The notes under the pieces: generated by a model
What the model was told of the DNA's origin: nothing
The model's input: only the letters and a program-made list of their open reading frames with translations
Database searches by the model: none
Source: Acanthaster planci
Lineage: Eukaryota; Echinodermata; Asteroidea; Valvatida; Acanthasteridae
DNA length: 64,000 nucleotides
Direction of reading: 5' to 3'
Assembly (NCBI RefSeq): GCF_001949145.1
Contig: NW_019091393.1
Coordinates: forward strand, 584,177 to 648,176
Shown here: positions 24,518 through 62,494 of the stretch, piece after piece
How the letters are laid out: each line of letters opens with the position of its first letter
Numbering within the stretch: the first letter of the stretch is position 1
Translations under genes and position numbers: made by a program

Positions 24518-25030
24518 TTCGCTCGTCGCCCAGCAGGGCGCTTGGAAGGGGCTGATGGCCTTGCACAGATATTAGTAAAGGAAATACGTCACACGGGTCA
24601 CAGCTAATGACTCGCAGAGCATTGTGGGTAACTTTTTGCCAGGCGCGCGAGCTCGCTCAATGCGTTACAAAAGTGCCGTGGTTATCAATGCAGTATTTTT
24701 CTTTTTCTTTCTCATTACTGAAAATATTCTCTCTACGCTTTATTCGTTCATCCGAAATTGATCAAGATATCGATAACCAATAATGTGAAATATATCGCCA
24801 AAGACACGTGATAACCGATACTCAGTGAGAAGACAAATTACCACACTGTGATCGTACCATGTTTGTATGGCCGAAACTTTGCCCTTGTCAAAGCATTGCC
24901 ATTGGCGAACCAAAAAATTTAAATAACGCGAACAGGAAACGCTAACCCTGCGGTCACAGGTACACAATGTAGCCAATCACGGTGCAAAGCCATCAGCCCT
25001 TCCCAGCGCCCTGTTCTGGGCAATAGCAAA
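24518..25030. mobile_element. hAT-like non-autonomous element, element 2 (copy 1)
   Basis: The left end TTCGCTCGTCGCCCA matches, in inverted orientation, the right end TGGGCAATAGCAAA, with an adjoining AGGGCGC block also mirrored. A second copy of nearly the same length (497 bp) lies at 48921-49417 with a near-perfect 9-bp target duplication. Both share the internal landmarks AAGGGGCTGAT- or AAGGGCTGAT-like and ATTGGCTACATTGTG-like. No transposase frame is present. Confidence 0.7.
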
Positions 25031-26107
25031 GTCCAGTGCTTCCACGGCTACTTGTAAGGCTGCTTCCGAATTACTATGGCTTGAAATTATACACGACGTT
25101 ATGGGAACTGCCTGTGTGGCCACCATAGACTCCCGCGTAATTTCAGGCCACTGCCCAGTAGTTCGGGTACAGCCTATGATTTCATGTCCGTAGGAAATTT
25201 GGAAATGACAGTTTTTAACAAAATCTTAAGAAAAACCTAAATTCTAAAGAAATTGACAATTTGTGTTCAAGTGAAAATCTTTGCCTATTTAGGGGTTACA
25301 CCATGTGCTTTCCTATGGGAAAAAGAGGACTTTTATATTTCTTGAGAGGAGACTAGTCTTCAGGCCTCTTGTGAGCTTCCAATGTTGAAATGTTTACTCT
25401 ATTGTTGATTTGACTCTTTTTGAAAAAAAATCCTCCAAAGCCACGATTTTCCAGCCTTTATTTGCGTCCAGTTTCCCCAGCCTGTTGTGTGTAAAAAAAA
25501 AAAAAAACTGCTGAAAGCAATAGTGGTAGAGGGCGCCATTCCATAAGAGACATGGATGGACTTCATGTCCAAAATCTGGACTCACAATGCCCTTCATCAG
25601 CATACTAAGGCTTCGATGGTAAACCAAGTTGGTTCGTTGCATCAATAGTTACAATGGCAAGCAAGCCAGATATTGCCTTTGTATTCAGCACGGTATACCG
25701 GTGGCTTCAATGCAGTCGGTACAAACGCATCACCAGTCCAGATTTTCTATGAGCTGTGCAAGAAACGAACCACAGATCACACTGGCAGATATCATATGGA
25801 AAAAATGGATTCGCAATGTCCTTTTTACCAGACAAAAACAATGGAAAATCGAGTCCGGGGCTACCTTTAAAAATGTATCCATGACGACTGAGTAAGTCGA
25901 GCGCGCTCAAAATTTATTGTCTGAAAATACTCTGTTCGGAGCCTGGTGGAATTAACTGGAACTACTTTTGACCATTGTTCGTGCCCGGCGGCGTAGCGAT
26001 ACTGGATATGGTGCCAGGGGAGAGTGTCATAAGTTTAGGCTAAATGATTCCAAACATAGGGGTTGTATCGCATGGTATACAGAATATTGGGAGAAATAGT
26101 ACCGTCT
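25031..26107. other. non-coding DNA upstream of the duplicated block
   Basis: No supported features. A 15-base A run near 25493 and GAGGGCGCCA-type motifs suggest further short transposon ends. Confidence 0.35.
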
Positions 26108-27015
26108 GCGGATGTAACTCGCCGGATATGAACTCACTGTAGTGTGATATTACCTCGCCGTGCATGGCGAAGTAATGTGGCCCTTATACATGTACGCTTT
26201 GATGTGGCCCTTACAAACTTGAGTATATATGCTCATGTGATTTCAACAGTTCAAAATTTAAGTAATGTACATTACAAGTCTCCATTTTGCTTCGAGGCCA
26301 AATATCTGCCTTCGAACATAGAATTACAAAAGGATGTCAGTGGAATATATTCAGTTCTTGTTTGCCTTAGTAGCGCTTTGAATAGCTACTTATATTGTGT
26401 TCATGTGCCCTTCCAACTTTTCTGAACATAAACCCGGATCTGAACTTGTCTTGTCTTGGGAAGGAATTCTAAATAACTGAACAGCGGGAGATATAACAAT
26501 GTGGGATTTCCCATTCGTCGAGGCCACGACCCGATCTCACTAAACGTATTTGTAAGAGAACTCGAGCAGCAGGGAGCCGTACCAGGCACAGTCTCCATGG
26601 CAACGTTTGACATTATCTTGAACCGATGAAGAACAAATATCAACAAGAACAAAATTTATACTCAAAGATCAAATTTTGAGTGGGGCTGTGTGACAGTTGC
26701 CAGGTGAACTTGACACCTTTCGTTTTTGCGGAATTTCTTTCGCTTTCGTCCCCGACTTCTTATTCAGTGTTGTAGCTGAGCGGAGGTCTTTTTCCTGCGT
26801 TACTTTTGCGGACGCCAATTCCCTCCCGAAGCCGCAATTTCTCTTCCCTGCGCGAACTTCTTTCGTTCTCACAAAATTGTCTTACCGGTCGTGAAACCGT
26901 AGGAATTCCAGCGTTACTTGCCTCGCTTTTTAAGGAAAGAAGTCGGCCCCTTCTACCGTCCAAGAAAGCAAGCGTCAGAGGTTCCTTACGTTATCAGCCT
27001 CGGACTCGACAAGTG

Positions 27016-40033
<13,018 letters not shown>

Positions 40034-41440
40034 ATGGCGGGGATGACGTGACAGCCTGTCCATTCTCTTGTCCTCCATATTGATAATGGAACCACAGGAC
40101 CTGATATGCATGACCTGTGAGACTCTCACGAAGAAGTCATTTCGTTTTGAATTAAACGCTCTTGTTTAAAGCTTCACAAGCTTGCAGGCATTAATAGAAA
40201 AAATTAAAAATGTGAATGAATAATTGGATATTGCATGCATATATAGGCCTTTAATTGAAATGCACGGTGTGTGAGTTGCTAGATGCTACAGCACATTTTA
40301 GGATCACGTGAAATTGGAACCCCATAATGTGCGTCATTTATAGAGACTGGGTCTGAAACCTGTGATACACTTATTCCTACGCTACAACGAAAAATGATTA
40401 CAATCACAGGCCTTTTGTGTCTTGTTCGACAATTTGAGTGAGTATCCTTGAAATATTATACCATAGGTTTTGCTGAAATTCGACCAATTCTTTGAAAATC
40501 ACTTGGTACTTCTGAACTTTAGAGAAAATTCAATTTAATCACCATTTTGTAGATTTCCCCCACAGCAGCAGGTTCTAAAATTTGCAAAAAACTGTTTAGT
40601 TTACTAATTTAATGAAAACGCTGCAGCAAATTTCTGTTTCATATGCATGTACTTGCCGTTTTCTTTACGTTTATATTATTTTAGCCTTGTCACTCATTTT
40701 TATTGTGTGAACCTTTTGATTTTGATAAAAGTGACTCGTATTTGCACGACTGGAAAATTTGTACTTTTGTAGCTAGTTGTGAACATGTGTGAAATGAAAG
40801 CTGCTTGTTCTTCAAAAGAATTTATGATTCAGTTTGATGGCAGATCAAATTAGCAATCAGGATTATAACAAAGGTCCTCTTTGCCCTTCTGTCCTTTCCT
40901 TCGAAACAATCGAGACTCAAATATATAGTCGTATTTGTGTTGAATTTCATGTTGCCACGCTCAGAGAATATTTAGTGAAATGGCTGAAGACATTTTGTGT
41001 TTTAGATCATTTTAATTTTTTGTATTTTTGGAATTATATCTAAATCTAATTGAAATCTGAATGAAACCTGATCTCCCACCTTGCAAACATTTTCAGGCAT
41101 CATTAGGTTTGAAAACTTGTACACGTCCTGTCCTTTTTTTCAAGTTGAATTGAGATTGGGATTAAAGGATTTGATCGTAGATTGGTCAAAGGTGCATTGC
41201 TTTGTGGGTTACCGATGTAGTTTTGTCATGAGGTACAAAACTTGCTACCTGAGCGAAAATCCACCCCTGCTAACTGCGATTCCTTAACGTCACAAACACG
41301 TTTGCAGTTGAAATAAAGCGCCGATATTTGTCAACATGACGTCACATATGTACATGCACCCACTAACAAAACGCGCGTGTCTGTAAACGCACGTTTGCGC
41401 CTTGTATTCTGTCGTCAAGCCCAGCGAAGTTTCCCACCGA
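40034..41440 (+). other. 3' flank of gene A
   Basis: No further exon is seen. The stretch resembles the flank after gene B (56092-57945) in blocks, for example ATATGCATGTACTTGCCG in both. It includes the presumed 3' UTR; no strong AATAAA was found near the stop. Confidence 0.5.
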
Positions 41441-41573
41441 TATGGGGATCCTTAGGATCTATGGATTATCCGCCCTGAATTGAAGAAATATGGAAGGGCT
41501 GCGTAACTCCGTGATCAGAATATCGACAAGAATCTAACAGCACATCAGTGCTCTGAACTACTTGTTTGCCGAG

Positions 41574-41600
41574 CTTTCGGTAACTGAGTACTTTCTTCAG
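41574..41600 (-). ncRNA. candidate hammerhead-like motif of a Penelope-like element
   Basis: The minus strand reads CTGAAGA, then 13 bases able to form a short GTA/TAC stem, then GAAAG. CTGANGA...GAAA is the hammerhead ribozyme core, reported from Penelope-like retroelements. It sits just downstream of the GIY-YIG remnant in the element's orientation. Folding was not computed, and the stem is short. Confidence 0.35.
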
Positions 41601-41614
41601 GGCGAGCAGATTCA

Positions 41615-41734
41615 GTTCACAGGTATTTGTTGGCGCACACTGCGCAAGTCTTCCGCGAAGCGGTCACTAAGGCGACACTTGGTCTCTCCGATGTACAGTC
41701 AACTACAGCGACGACATGTAATGCTATAAACCAC
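41615..41734 (-). pseudogene. Penelope-like element remnant, GIY-YIG endonuclease end
   Basis: On the minus strand the frame reads VVYSITCRRCS, a stop, then LYIGETKCRLSDRF and AEDLRSVR. This matches the GIY-YIG nuclease C-terminus of Penelope-like retroelements (YxIxCxxC...YIGET...L..R...H..D). An in-frame stop and the short length show it is dead. It lies in the spacer between the two SRCR units. Confidence 0.7.
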
Positions 41735-41915
41735 ATTACGGCAAATTCGCCCCTCGGTATTGGGAATTTACGCATAGTTGAAAGATTCCACTCATAAAAT
41801 TCTTTGAAGCCATTTTTCCTTTGTAAAAAATTAAGCTGTTCCAGTAAATAGTCGCTTTTTTAAAAATTACATCTACACAACTAACCACTGTCCAGTACGG
41901 ATCGGAGCCCGTTTA

Positions 41916-42623
41916 TGCCAATTTGAAATATGCAAAAATATTTTTATTGCGAAGTAACGTAATAGCCTAATTTTGCGAAATCACTCCGGTAAACAAGGGT
42001 AGGATGCGTGTGCATTATACCCGGATGCAGGCGCCGTACTCCCCCCGTTAATATCAATAACGAAAGTATACTCTCGCGGACCAGTGGGTCGCACTCAGGC
42101 TCCAGCTTGGCGAAGGCGCACCCTTGCAGGTGATTTCCCGTGAACAGTAATCGAGGAAAGCTAAGCATAACATTACGCAAACCCCGACGCGAGCTTCTAC
42201 TTCTCTCTTGGTTTGAGTTAGGATCACATGTTGTGGTTTTTGGCAGGCATCAGTTTAAGGACCCTACAACTGACGTTTGGCCTATAGTATTACAGATTGT
42301 CCAGCAGAAAGAACAAGTCATCGATTGTTGATGCTGCTCTTTCCATATAACTGGAGCAGACGCAGGGGGTGCGTTTGAGTGAGGGGGGTGCGTTCGTCGG
42401 AGTGAGCTACTCGTGTTAACACAATACTCCTGAACGTTCGAACCGGGCTGGAGTACGACGCGACCCGCGGGTCAGCGGGGTATAATGCGCATGCATCCGA
42501 TACTCTTGCTAGTTGGAGAAACCGCGCGAACGTGCCCCAAATGTCCGTAGAGCTATTGCGTTATTTCGCAAAGTTATTGCGTTATTTCGCAATAACAATA
42601 TTTTTGCATAGTTCAAATTGGCA
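41916..42623. mobile_element. TIR element (~708 bp) in the inter-unit spacer
   Basis: The left end, beginning TGCCAATTTGAAATATGC, and the right end, ending GCATAGTTCAAATTGGCA, are inverted repeats extending about 60 bp inward, including the block ATTGCGAAGTAACG / CGTTATTTCGCAAT. The interior is GC-richer, with no transposase frame. It is a non-autonomous DNA element of unknown class. Confidence 0.7.
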
Positions 42624-43949
42624 CTGACTTCCGTAGTCCAGGTTCAAAAGAGTCCACTGATTTCCTCATCTGCCCTACTGGCAGCCAGTTTGTGATGCCA
42701 GTCGACATGAGGATTCTTTGTCAATAATTTACGGGAAAATGTTTAACAGTGACACATTTTGACGATTTAAAAATTAAAAAATAACACCCAGATCCGTATT
42801 GTTGCGTTTAGCGCTTGGAAAATGTAAGGGGAAAAGACAAAGCGGCCTGTGGTCAGAACAAGGGTGCATACACGTTCCAAAACAATTTCTTCTGCTGGAA
42901 GCCAAGATTGCAACCAACATTTCGTTTTGTTCAAATCTAAAGCCATGCTCCTGCGTCTCGACTTTAACGACACATTTTAATGACGATAGCAAGCTTCAGT
43001 GTGCAAGGGATGTCAAGAAACTCTGGCAAGAGCAGATGTAACTTGTCGGATATGAACTCACTGTGTCGGATGAGACATTACCGTGACCTCGCCGTGCCTG
43101 GTGAACGTGGCCCTTATATACGCTTTGATGTGGCCCTTACAAACTTGCGAATAAACTATGCTCATGTTGGTTCAACAGTTCAAAATTTAAGTAATGTACA
43201 TTCTTCAGGTCTCAGTCCTTTCGGCTTATCAACGCTGCTTCACATACCTACATTCGAACATAGAATTACAAAGGGACGTCATTGGAGTATATACTTAAGT
43301 GCTTGTCTGTAGTTGTTTGAGCAGCTGGTTAAATATGCTCAAATCCCCTTCTAACTATTCAGAACATAAACCCGGATCTGAAGTTGTATTATTCAGGCGA
43401 AGGAATTCTAAATAACGGAACCCTCAGCGGGAAAGGTGATAACGTGGGGTTTTCCACTCGTCAAGGTCACGACCCGATCTCCCTAAAGAAAACTAAGAGA
43501 ACTCGAGCAGACGGGAGCCATACCAGGCACAGTCTCCATAGCAACGTTTTACACGATCTTGTACCGAGGGCTAGGGAGAACAAGAATAAATACTCGAAGA
43601 TCGAATTTAAGTGGGGCTGTGGCGACAGTTGACAGGTTGCACTTGACACCTTCGTTGTGCAGAATTTCTTTCGATTTCGTCCCTGATTTTTTCTTTAGTG
43701 TTGAAGCTGAGTGGAGGTCTTTTTCCTGCGTCACTTTTGCCGACGCCAATTCTCCGCTGGAGCTACAATTTCTCTTCAGTTCGCGAACTTCTGTCGTCCT
43801 CACAAAATTGTTGTCTTACCGGTCGTGAAACCGTAGGAATTCCAGCGTCACTTGCTTCGCTTCTTAAGGAAAGAAGTCGGCCCCTTCTACCGTCCAAGAA
43901 AGCAAGCGTCAGAGGTTCCTTACGTTATCAGCCTCGGACTCGACAAGTG

Positions 43950-56091
<12,142 letters not shown>

Positions 56092-58480
56092 ATGGCGGGG
56101 ATGACGTGACAGCCTGTCCATTCTCTTGTCCTCAATATTGATAATGGAACCACAGGACCTGATATGCGTGACCTGGAGACTCTCGCGAAGAAGTCATTTC
56201 GTTTTGAATCAAATGCTCTTGTTTCTATCATCACAAACTTGCAGACATTAATAGAAAAAAGTAAAAAACAGTGAATGTGTTGTTGAATGTTGCATGCACA
56301 TGTAGGCTTATAATTGAAATGTACGGTGTGTGAGTTGCTAGATGCTGCAGCACTTTTAATCACCATTTTGTAGACTTTCGGCAGCAGCAGGTTTTAAAAG
56401 TCGAAAAAAAATGTTTAGTTTACTAATTTAATTAAAACGCTGCAGCAAATATCTGTTTCATATGCATGTACTTGCCGTTTTCTTTACGTTTATATTATTT
56501 TAGCCTTGTCACTCATGTTTATTGTGTGAACCTTTTGATTTTGATAAAAAGGACTCGTATTTGCACGACTGGAAAATTTGTACTTTTGTAGCTAGTTGTG
56601 AACATGTGTGAAATGAAAGCTGCTTGTTCTTCAAAAGAATTTATGATTCAGTTTGATGGCAGATCAAATTAGCAATCATGATTGTAACAAATGTCCTCTT
56701 TGCCCTTCTGTCCAATCGAGACTCAAATATTTAGTCGTATTTGTGTTGAATTTCATGTTGCCACGCTCAGAGAATATTTAGTGAAATGGCTGAAGACATT
56801 TTGTGTTTCAGATCATTTTAAATCTGTGTATTTTTTAACTAATAAATCAATCTAATTATCTGCAATTGAGTACATGTATATTCATAGCTTAAAGTGCAAG
56901 CGCCAGCGAACGGCATAGGCAAAAACGATTGCTCTTGTTGAACTTTTGTAGATACTGAAGGAGCACGTCTATAGTCTTTAACAATTTCTGTGTACTTTGG
57001 AAGTATTTTCTTTTCAATATAACCCTTTTAGAACCTATTGTTTGAATTAAACCTGATCTGCCACCGCACAATTTTGTTTTTGCATGATTAGGTTTAAAAT
57101 TTTGTGCACGTGTCCCTTTTTCAAGTTGTATTGAGACTGAGATTTTAATTAAAGGATTTAATCATAGATTGGTCAATGATGCATCGCTTTTTTTTTTAGT
57201 CCCTGCTGACTACGTTTGCTCATTCTCGCTGACGCACCAGAAACTTTGGTGTCTTAAGGCACCTTTCTAGATGCGCCTCAACACTTGCACCAAGCATTGC
57301 GTGTCCGTCAAAATCGCTCCCGGGGCGATTTTGACGGCCGAATGCAACACACGCGTGTGTTATGTTAATAAGGTTGTTTTTGTGTCCGTGAATGTGAAAC
57401 GCGCGCATTGCATACGCAATGCACCCAAAAATTATGGAAAGGCGCCTTTTTGTTTGGTGTCTACGGCTACCTCGTTCGCATGGGTACGATATCTTGCCGC
57501 GCCGTGTTGGTTCCATGTAGCCTATGTGTCTGCTATTGACGTCACAGAGACGTTGGCAGTTCAGGGCATAAAACGCGTCGATATTTGTCAACATGACGTC
57601 ACAGATGTAGTAGCAGGCTTGTCTAATCAATGGCCCCGGAAATGTTAAGTTAAATGCACCCAATCTGGTTCATAAGTGTGACGTCACTTTAGTTTAAACC
57701 ACGCCCACTGCACATGCAATGCGCACAGGGTTACATGCATTGATCGCCGTTTACATGGAACTATGGAAGTTAATCGGAACCGGAGGTTAACACGCAACTC
57801 AGCGATCGTCCAATGGAAGCCTGCAAATCGTGGCGCGTCCGCCTTTGTGACGAAGTCACTTACGAACTGGATAAATGAACGCGTGCGTCTGTAAACGCGG
57901 GTTTGCGTCTTGTATTCTGACGTCAAGTCCAGCGATTTTCCAACCGTTTCTACAACACAAACGTGTGGAAATGGTTATATACCATACGTTTTGCGCACAG
58001 TGTTGACTTTCAATTCGCTTTTCAAGTGAGAAAGTCTCCATAACGATTGCTGCGGCAAGAGTTGTGTTCATTTTGCGATAATCGTGCGAGAATAGTGCAA
58101 ATTCATTCATCTTGAGCTCATCGACGACTTGCTCATCTACAACTTCAGTGGAAATGTAAGTGATTTTTCTTTCAACCATTTGACTGGTATTTTTCAATGT
58201 CGTTTTCATGCAAATTGTACACAGCATTTCCCTTTTCCCAATAATGTGTTTTCCATTTTCTTAACAAGGAATGAGGCATCTTTTCTTGAGCGTTGACAAG
58301 TGTCAAACAAGAAATGATCATGATCAATGATCTTTTGACATCGTTTAATTCAATCACACTTTTATCTCTAAACACTTGGCTCGTTTTTTTATCTCGTAAT
58401 GTTTAAACGATACCCTTTCACTGAATAAAGCAGATGAAATTAAATTCCAAATCATAGTACATCCATCGTTAAAAAACCTT
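56092..58480 (+). other. 3' flank of gene B and DNA upstream of the kinase gene
   Basis: Similarity to the gene A flank continues to about 57945. Within it, 57250-57880 holds extra repeat-like DNA rich in CpG and small palindromes that unit A lacks. The last ~500 bp should contain the kinase promoter; no TATA box was identified. Confidence 0.4.
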
Positions 58481-61400
58481 ATGACATTAACGCAGATCAC
58501 TATGAACCGAAGAACAGATCGATACTTTCGCCGGCCATCAGTGTCTTTAAGTCACCCTTTCAGCAGAGGACAGAGCATGTAAGTTTTCTTTCTTCTTTTT
58601 TTTTTCCTTTTTTTTTGTTTTTGTTTTGTTTTGTTTTACAAACAGAACTACATCAAGACCAACTTTACTGACAGTTTTCAGTTCAACGAGCGTCGTCATT
58701 AATGTGTGCACCGTGTCTTATTAGATTATGTATGTGGTTGATGTCTTGTCCATTGTCATTGCGTTATCCAATGTCAGTTGTCTTTGTTTTGTTCATTCAG
58801 TTCTTCTTAAATTATTATTCAAAGTCACATCTACATAAGATTTGGCTTCCAGAATTTGTCTCCATGTTTGTGCAAGCAATTGTACGTGTATATTTTTGTA
58901 CATCATATGTAGGCCTTCATTGCATTTGTCCTGTGCAGAAACTAAATAAGAACTGAACTGAATTTAAAATTTATCGAACGTCGAACGCAGAGCATGATTC
59001 TACTTCTTTCAAATTCAATCTATAGCAGCGAACTTCCATGCCATGCTTCGTTCACCTTTTCAAGCCTTCGTTCATTTTGTGTTGTTTATGGCAAGCTTAT
59101 TATCTTTCGTACATCCAATAATGTAACAGGTTCTATCGTGTCATCACGCGGCCGTTGCGCCGTCTCCTCCTCTGTTGTTCCGGCGAGTACGATGAACCGT
59201 ACCAGCCCCAGCCCAAAGCCCCGTACCTCACTGAGGACCGGCACCATCGACACACAGATGTGGCTCGAACGAGACGAGATGAAACCGGACCAACCAAACG
59301 TCTTCCCGGACACCAAGTGTCGCCCTACCCCGAGGCAATGCGTCGTTCTTGTCAGCCACTGGTTAAGGTACATGATTACATCACAGAATTACTGTGGTGT
59401 TGTAGAACAGTGATATAATGCAAGTTGGAGAAAGTTGCTGCCGATTTGAAAGGTTTATTTATACATTTTTTTTTCTTTTTACATGCCCCCAAAATATTCC
59501 TAGCACGATAATGCGATTTGAATAGGGAAAGATGCGGTTTGCGAGGAAGAACAAAAATGAAAGGAAGGCCTGTTTGGGAAAATGTCCCACAGCTACCGCT
59601 GACTTGTGGTTTATTGAGAGTATTTTTCCTGCTTTTGAGGAGTGTCTCATTGGGATTTGTTGTCTTTTTTGTGTTTGTACATTTTTTCCACACAGAATGC
59701 AAAGCATCATTTGGGAGCAGACGAGATTACACACCGCGCGCCTCCGTCTGCCAAGACCCGACACCGGAAAGTGCACCGGGAGGTCTGTGTTTCCATCAAG
59801 GAGGATGGAGCTCCGGGAACTTCGAAGATTTCAAACAGATTCAAGGACCCAGAGCAAGGTGGGATGATCCCACAGCGACAGGAGCAAACGACTACGCTCC
59901 CTGAAGCAGTCAAGAAGCCTAAGAAGAGGTGGGATTTATAGCCCTTTAAGGACCTACGTGGAGGATGGGTCTGCCTCCTCAAATGAAGTCATTTCTAACC
60001 ATTCTCAACAGTTGCCCAAAGGAAACAAAGACTTTGTCTTTGTTGAGGAACAAAGTTGACTTCCGAACGAGCAATTTTCATCATGGCCGTTTACTTCCAT
60101 ATACATACGTCGTACACTTGAATTAACGCCCACCCTGCCCATTTAGTCTTCTAGTTGGATACTGACAGTGGTGTTTTCTCGGTTTTGTCAACAATCTTGT
60201 TTGATACAGCAAAAAAGGTTCAAAGAAAAAAGGAACCTCTGGAAAGAAGAAGAACCAAATACGTCCATTGCCAGCTCTTCCGGTCACCATGGCCACAGAA
60301 AGCACCGACAATCAACTGAGAGGACATCTGCCACTAGTGGTCAACGCTAGTGAAACGCTTGCACGCACGCAGAAACAAACCAAGAAGGTAAAACACACCA
60401 ATGAAATCTTGTGTTTTCATCTCTCCTCATGCACCATTCATTTCATTTTTTACAAGAAGCCTTAATTGAAACTTTACCCAGAACGAACTTCGTCCCTATT
60501 ATCCTCTTGCTTTTCACAACGAGGAGCTTCTCAAATCTGTTAAAAGGTGAAGTAAACAGCGAAGTATTTTGGTTTTTCCGGGCAGGCCAAGAAAAATTTC
60601 ACCGAAGAGCGTCGACAACCACCAATGAACATTCCGACTGCCGAGCAGCCCGGGACAATCGATCCGAGAGGAATTAGGCCTTTACCAAAACAGCATCACA
60701 GAGAAGATCTCAATAACCAAGCAAAGGTATATAGTCGAATTGTTTTCCTCTTTCTGTACCTTTTAATGCTCTGTTCTAGTGTTATTGGAGCTCGTTGCAT
60801 GTTTATACCATTGGTCTGAGAAAGATTATCCAGAGTAGACCTAAAGAGTGTCTTTCCAGATTAACAAAGGCTGGGAATTATTCTGAACGATTCAAGTTCG
60901 GAATAATAATAGAGTCAGGCATCTGGGAAACATTGCCCACTCATATCACCTGCCAAAAAATGGAGATTAACTTTGAAGAAGTTAAGGTGAAGAAAATTCA
61001 TTTCTGTTTGTTTTCTCGGTCTAGAAATCAACGAGGGCAGAGAATACTCCGAGAGGAAATCCTATCGTGGTGAAGGTCAAGCCAGCTCCAAAGCAGATTC
61101 CGTACTCGCCACGGGCTCCTCGTAGGAAGTGCAAGTCCAAAGATCCTACAGACTTCATCTGCCGGCCGTTACCGGCACTTCCACCGTCAGTTGCGCTCCA
61201 GAATGCACGCAACGCAAAACTGATAAATCCGAAACCACCTCTTCAGAACAGCGGTCACGTGCAACAACCCTGGAAGCCTCAGAAGCCTGCCGAACCAGGG
61301 AGGATGACTCTCATCCCACTGACCGCCAACGGAGTCACGAGAGAGCTGAAGTGCACCATCTACAGGCCGTCAGACTTTGATGAGGTCACGGTCAATGGAC

Positions 61401-62164
61401 GGCCCGTCAAGCTGGGCCAAGGGACCTTCGGGGAAGTGAGCCTGATGCGGCTCCGCAGCACGCGGTACCCGCTGGTCGCCGTGAAGTTCTGCAAGGCGCA
61501 TCTGGTGCAGGAGGTGGACGTGTGGCGGGAGGTGTCGGCGATGCTGGCGGTGGAGGACCACTGGGCCTTCCCCAAGCTCCACGGCATCATCAGGAACCAG
61601 CGAATCCCGGATCTCCCGGCCATCGCGCTGGAGTTTGTTGGGAACGCCAACTCCCTGATGGGTTTGACTGTCGCGGATGCAATCCGCTCCAAGAAGTACA
61701 TGCCGTTTAAACACAACTGGGTATGGATTGCAAACGACATCGCGCGGGGGCTCGCCCATCTCCACTCCAAGGGCTACCTGCACTGCGACTTGAAGACCAA
61801 CAACGCCCTCTTGTGGCATGATCCGAACAGAAACATGTGGCGGGCCAAAATCATCGACCTGGGCCAAGCCCGCAAGAAGAACGAAGCCAAGGGGCCTTTG
61901 TCTCTCTCCCTGGTCGAGCAGAGAGAAACCTTCAGCCTCTTTCCGCACGTGCCCCGAGAGGTGATCGCTGGGGAGGGAGGCTACACCGTCGAAGGCGACG
62001 TTTTCTCCTTAGGCTACCTGCTACAGGAGGTGGCTAAAGTGAGCTCCCTGAAGAAGCAGATGAAGAAGCTGGGCGAACGCTGCTGTGGAACCAGGCCAAA
62101 GTCCCGCCCCTCTTTGGCTCGTGTTGTTCAAGAGCTAACCTCCTTGGCAGTCAACGGTTGTTGA
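58481..62164 (+). CDS. protein kinase with long basic/proline-rich N-terminus (675 aa)
   Basis: Six exons: 58481-58578, 59130-59367, 59696-59928, 60210-60387, 60586-60726, 61025-62164, all GT/AG with matching phases. About 415 N-terminal residues have no recognised domain and are basic and low-complexity (SKKGSKKKGTSGKKK, RPLPALP twice). The kinase domain follows: glycine loop LGQGTFGEV (426-434), VAVK lysine 450, probable alpha-C Glu465, catalytic HCDLKTNN with Asp551 and Asn556, metal-binding DLG Asp574, DVFSLG Asp621, RPSL Arg657. HRD is HCD and DFG is DLG, so it is a non-RD kinase, but all catalytic residues are present and it is probably active. It falls among TKL/NEK-like or unclassified kinases by impression; I cannot name an orthologue. 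The first in-frame ATG after a stop is 58481; 58502 is an alternative. AATAAA follows at 62216. Confidence 0.85.
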
Positions 62165-62215
62165 AATATTGGAAGAAAAAGTAACTTTGCAACATTAATA
62201 ATTATGTCACACTCC

Positions 62216-62221
62216 AATAAA
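62216..62221 (+). terminator. polyadenylation signal of the kinase gene
   Basis: AATAAA 52 bp after the kinase stop codon, giving a very short 3' UTR. Confidence 0.65.
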
Positions 62222-62494
62222 CACGAATTCTTCAACACACGATGGTTTTGATATAAAAGTGCGTGAACTAATAAGAAGACCATTTGGCCAACTTACGTCA
62301 CTTTAACCAAAGATCTGAAGTATTATAATAAACTTAAACACAGAAGAGCTAGCGGTACCTATTTGTCATTAACATGCAGTTAAGTCAACGCCATTCATTT
62401 TAATGAGCTAAATAAGCTTTTCATGGTGGAGATACAAGTAAACTAGAGAGGTTTGCGGTAGCACCATGGATATATCTCTTTTTTGAGTATGTGG

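Noticed and set aside
26144-26425. Open frame upstream of SRCR gene A
   Set aside because: It lies in the duplicated promoter flank, and the matching frame is not preserved in unit B, so it is not coding.
57220-57663. Long minus-strand open frame (147 codons)
   Set aside because: It overlaps palindromic, CpG-rich repeat DNA with a long plus-strand frame in the same place; no family resemblance or splice context.
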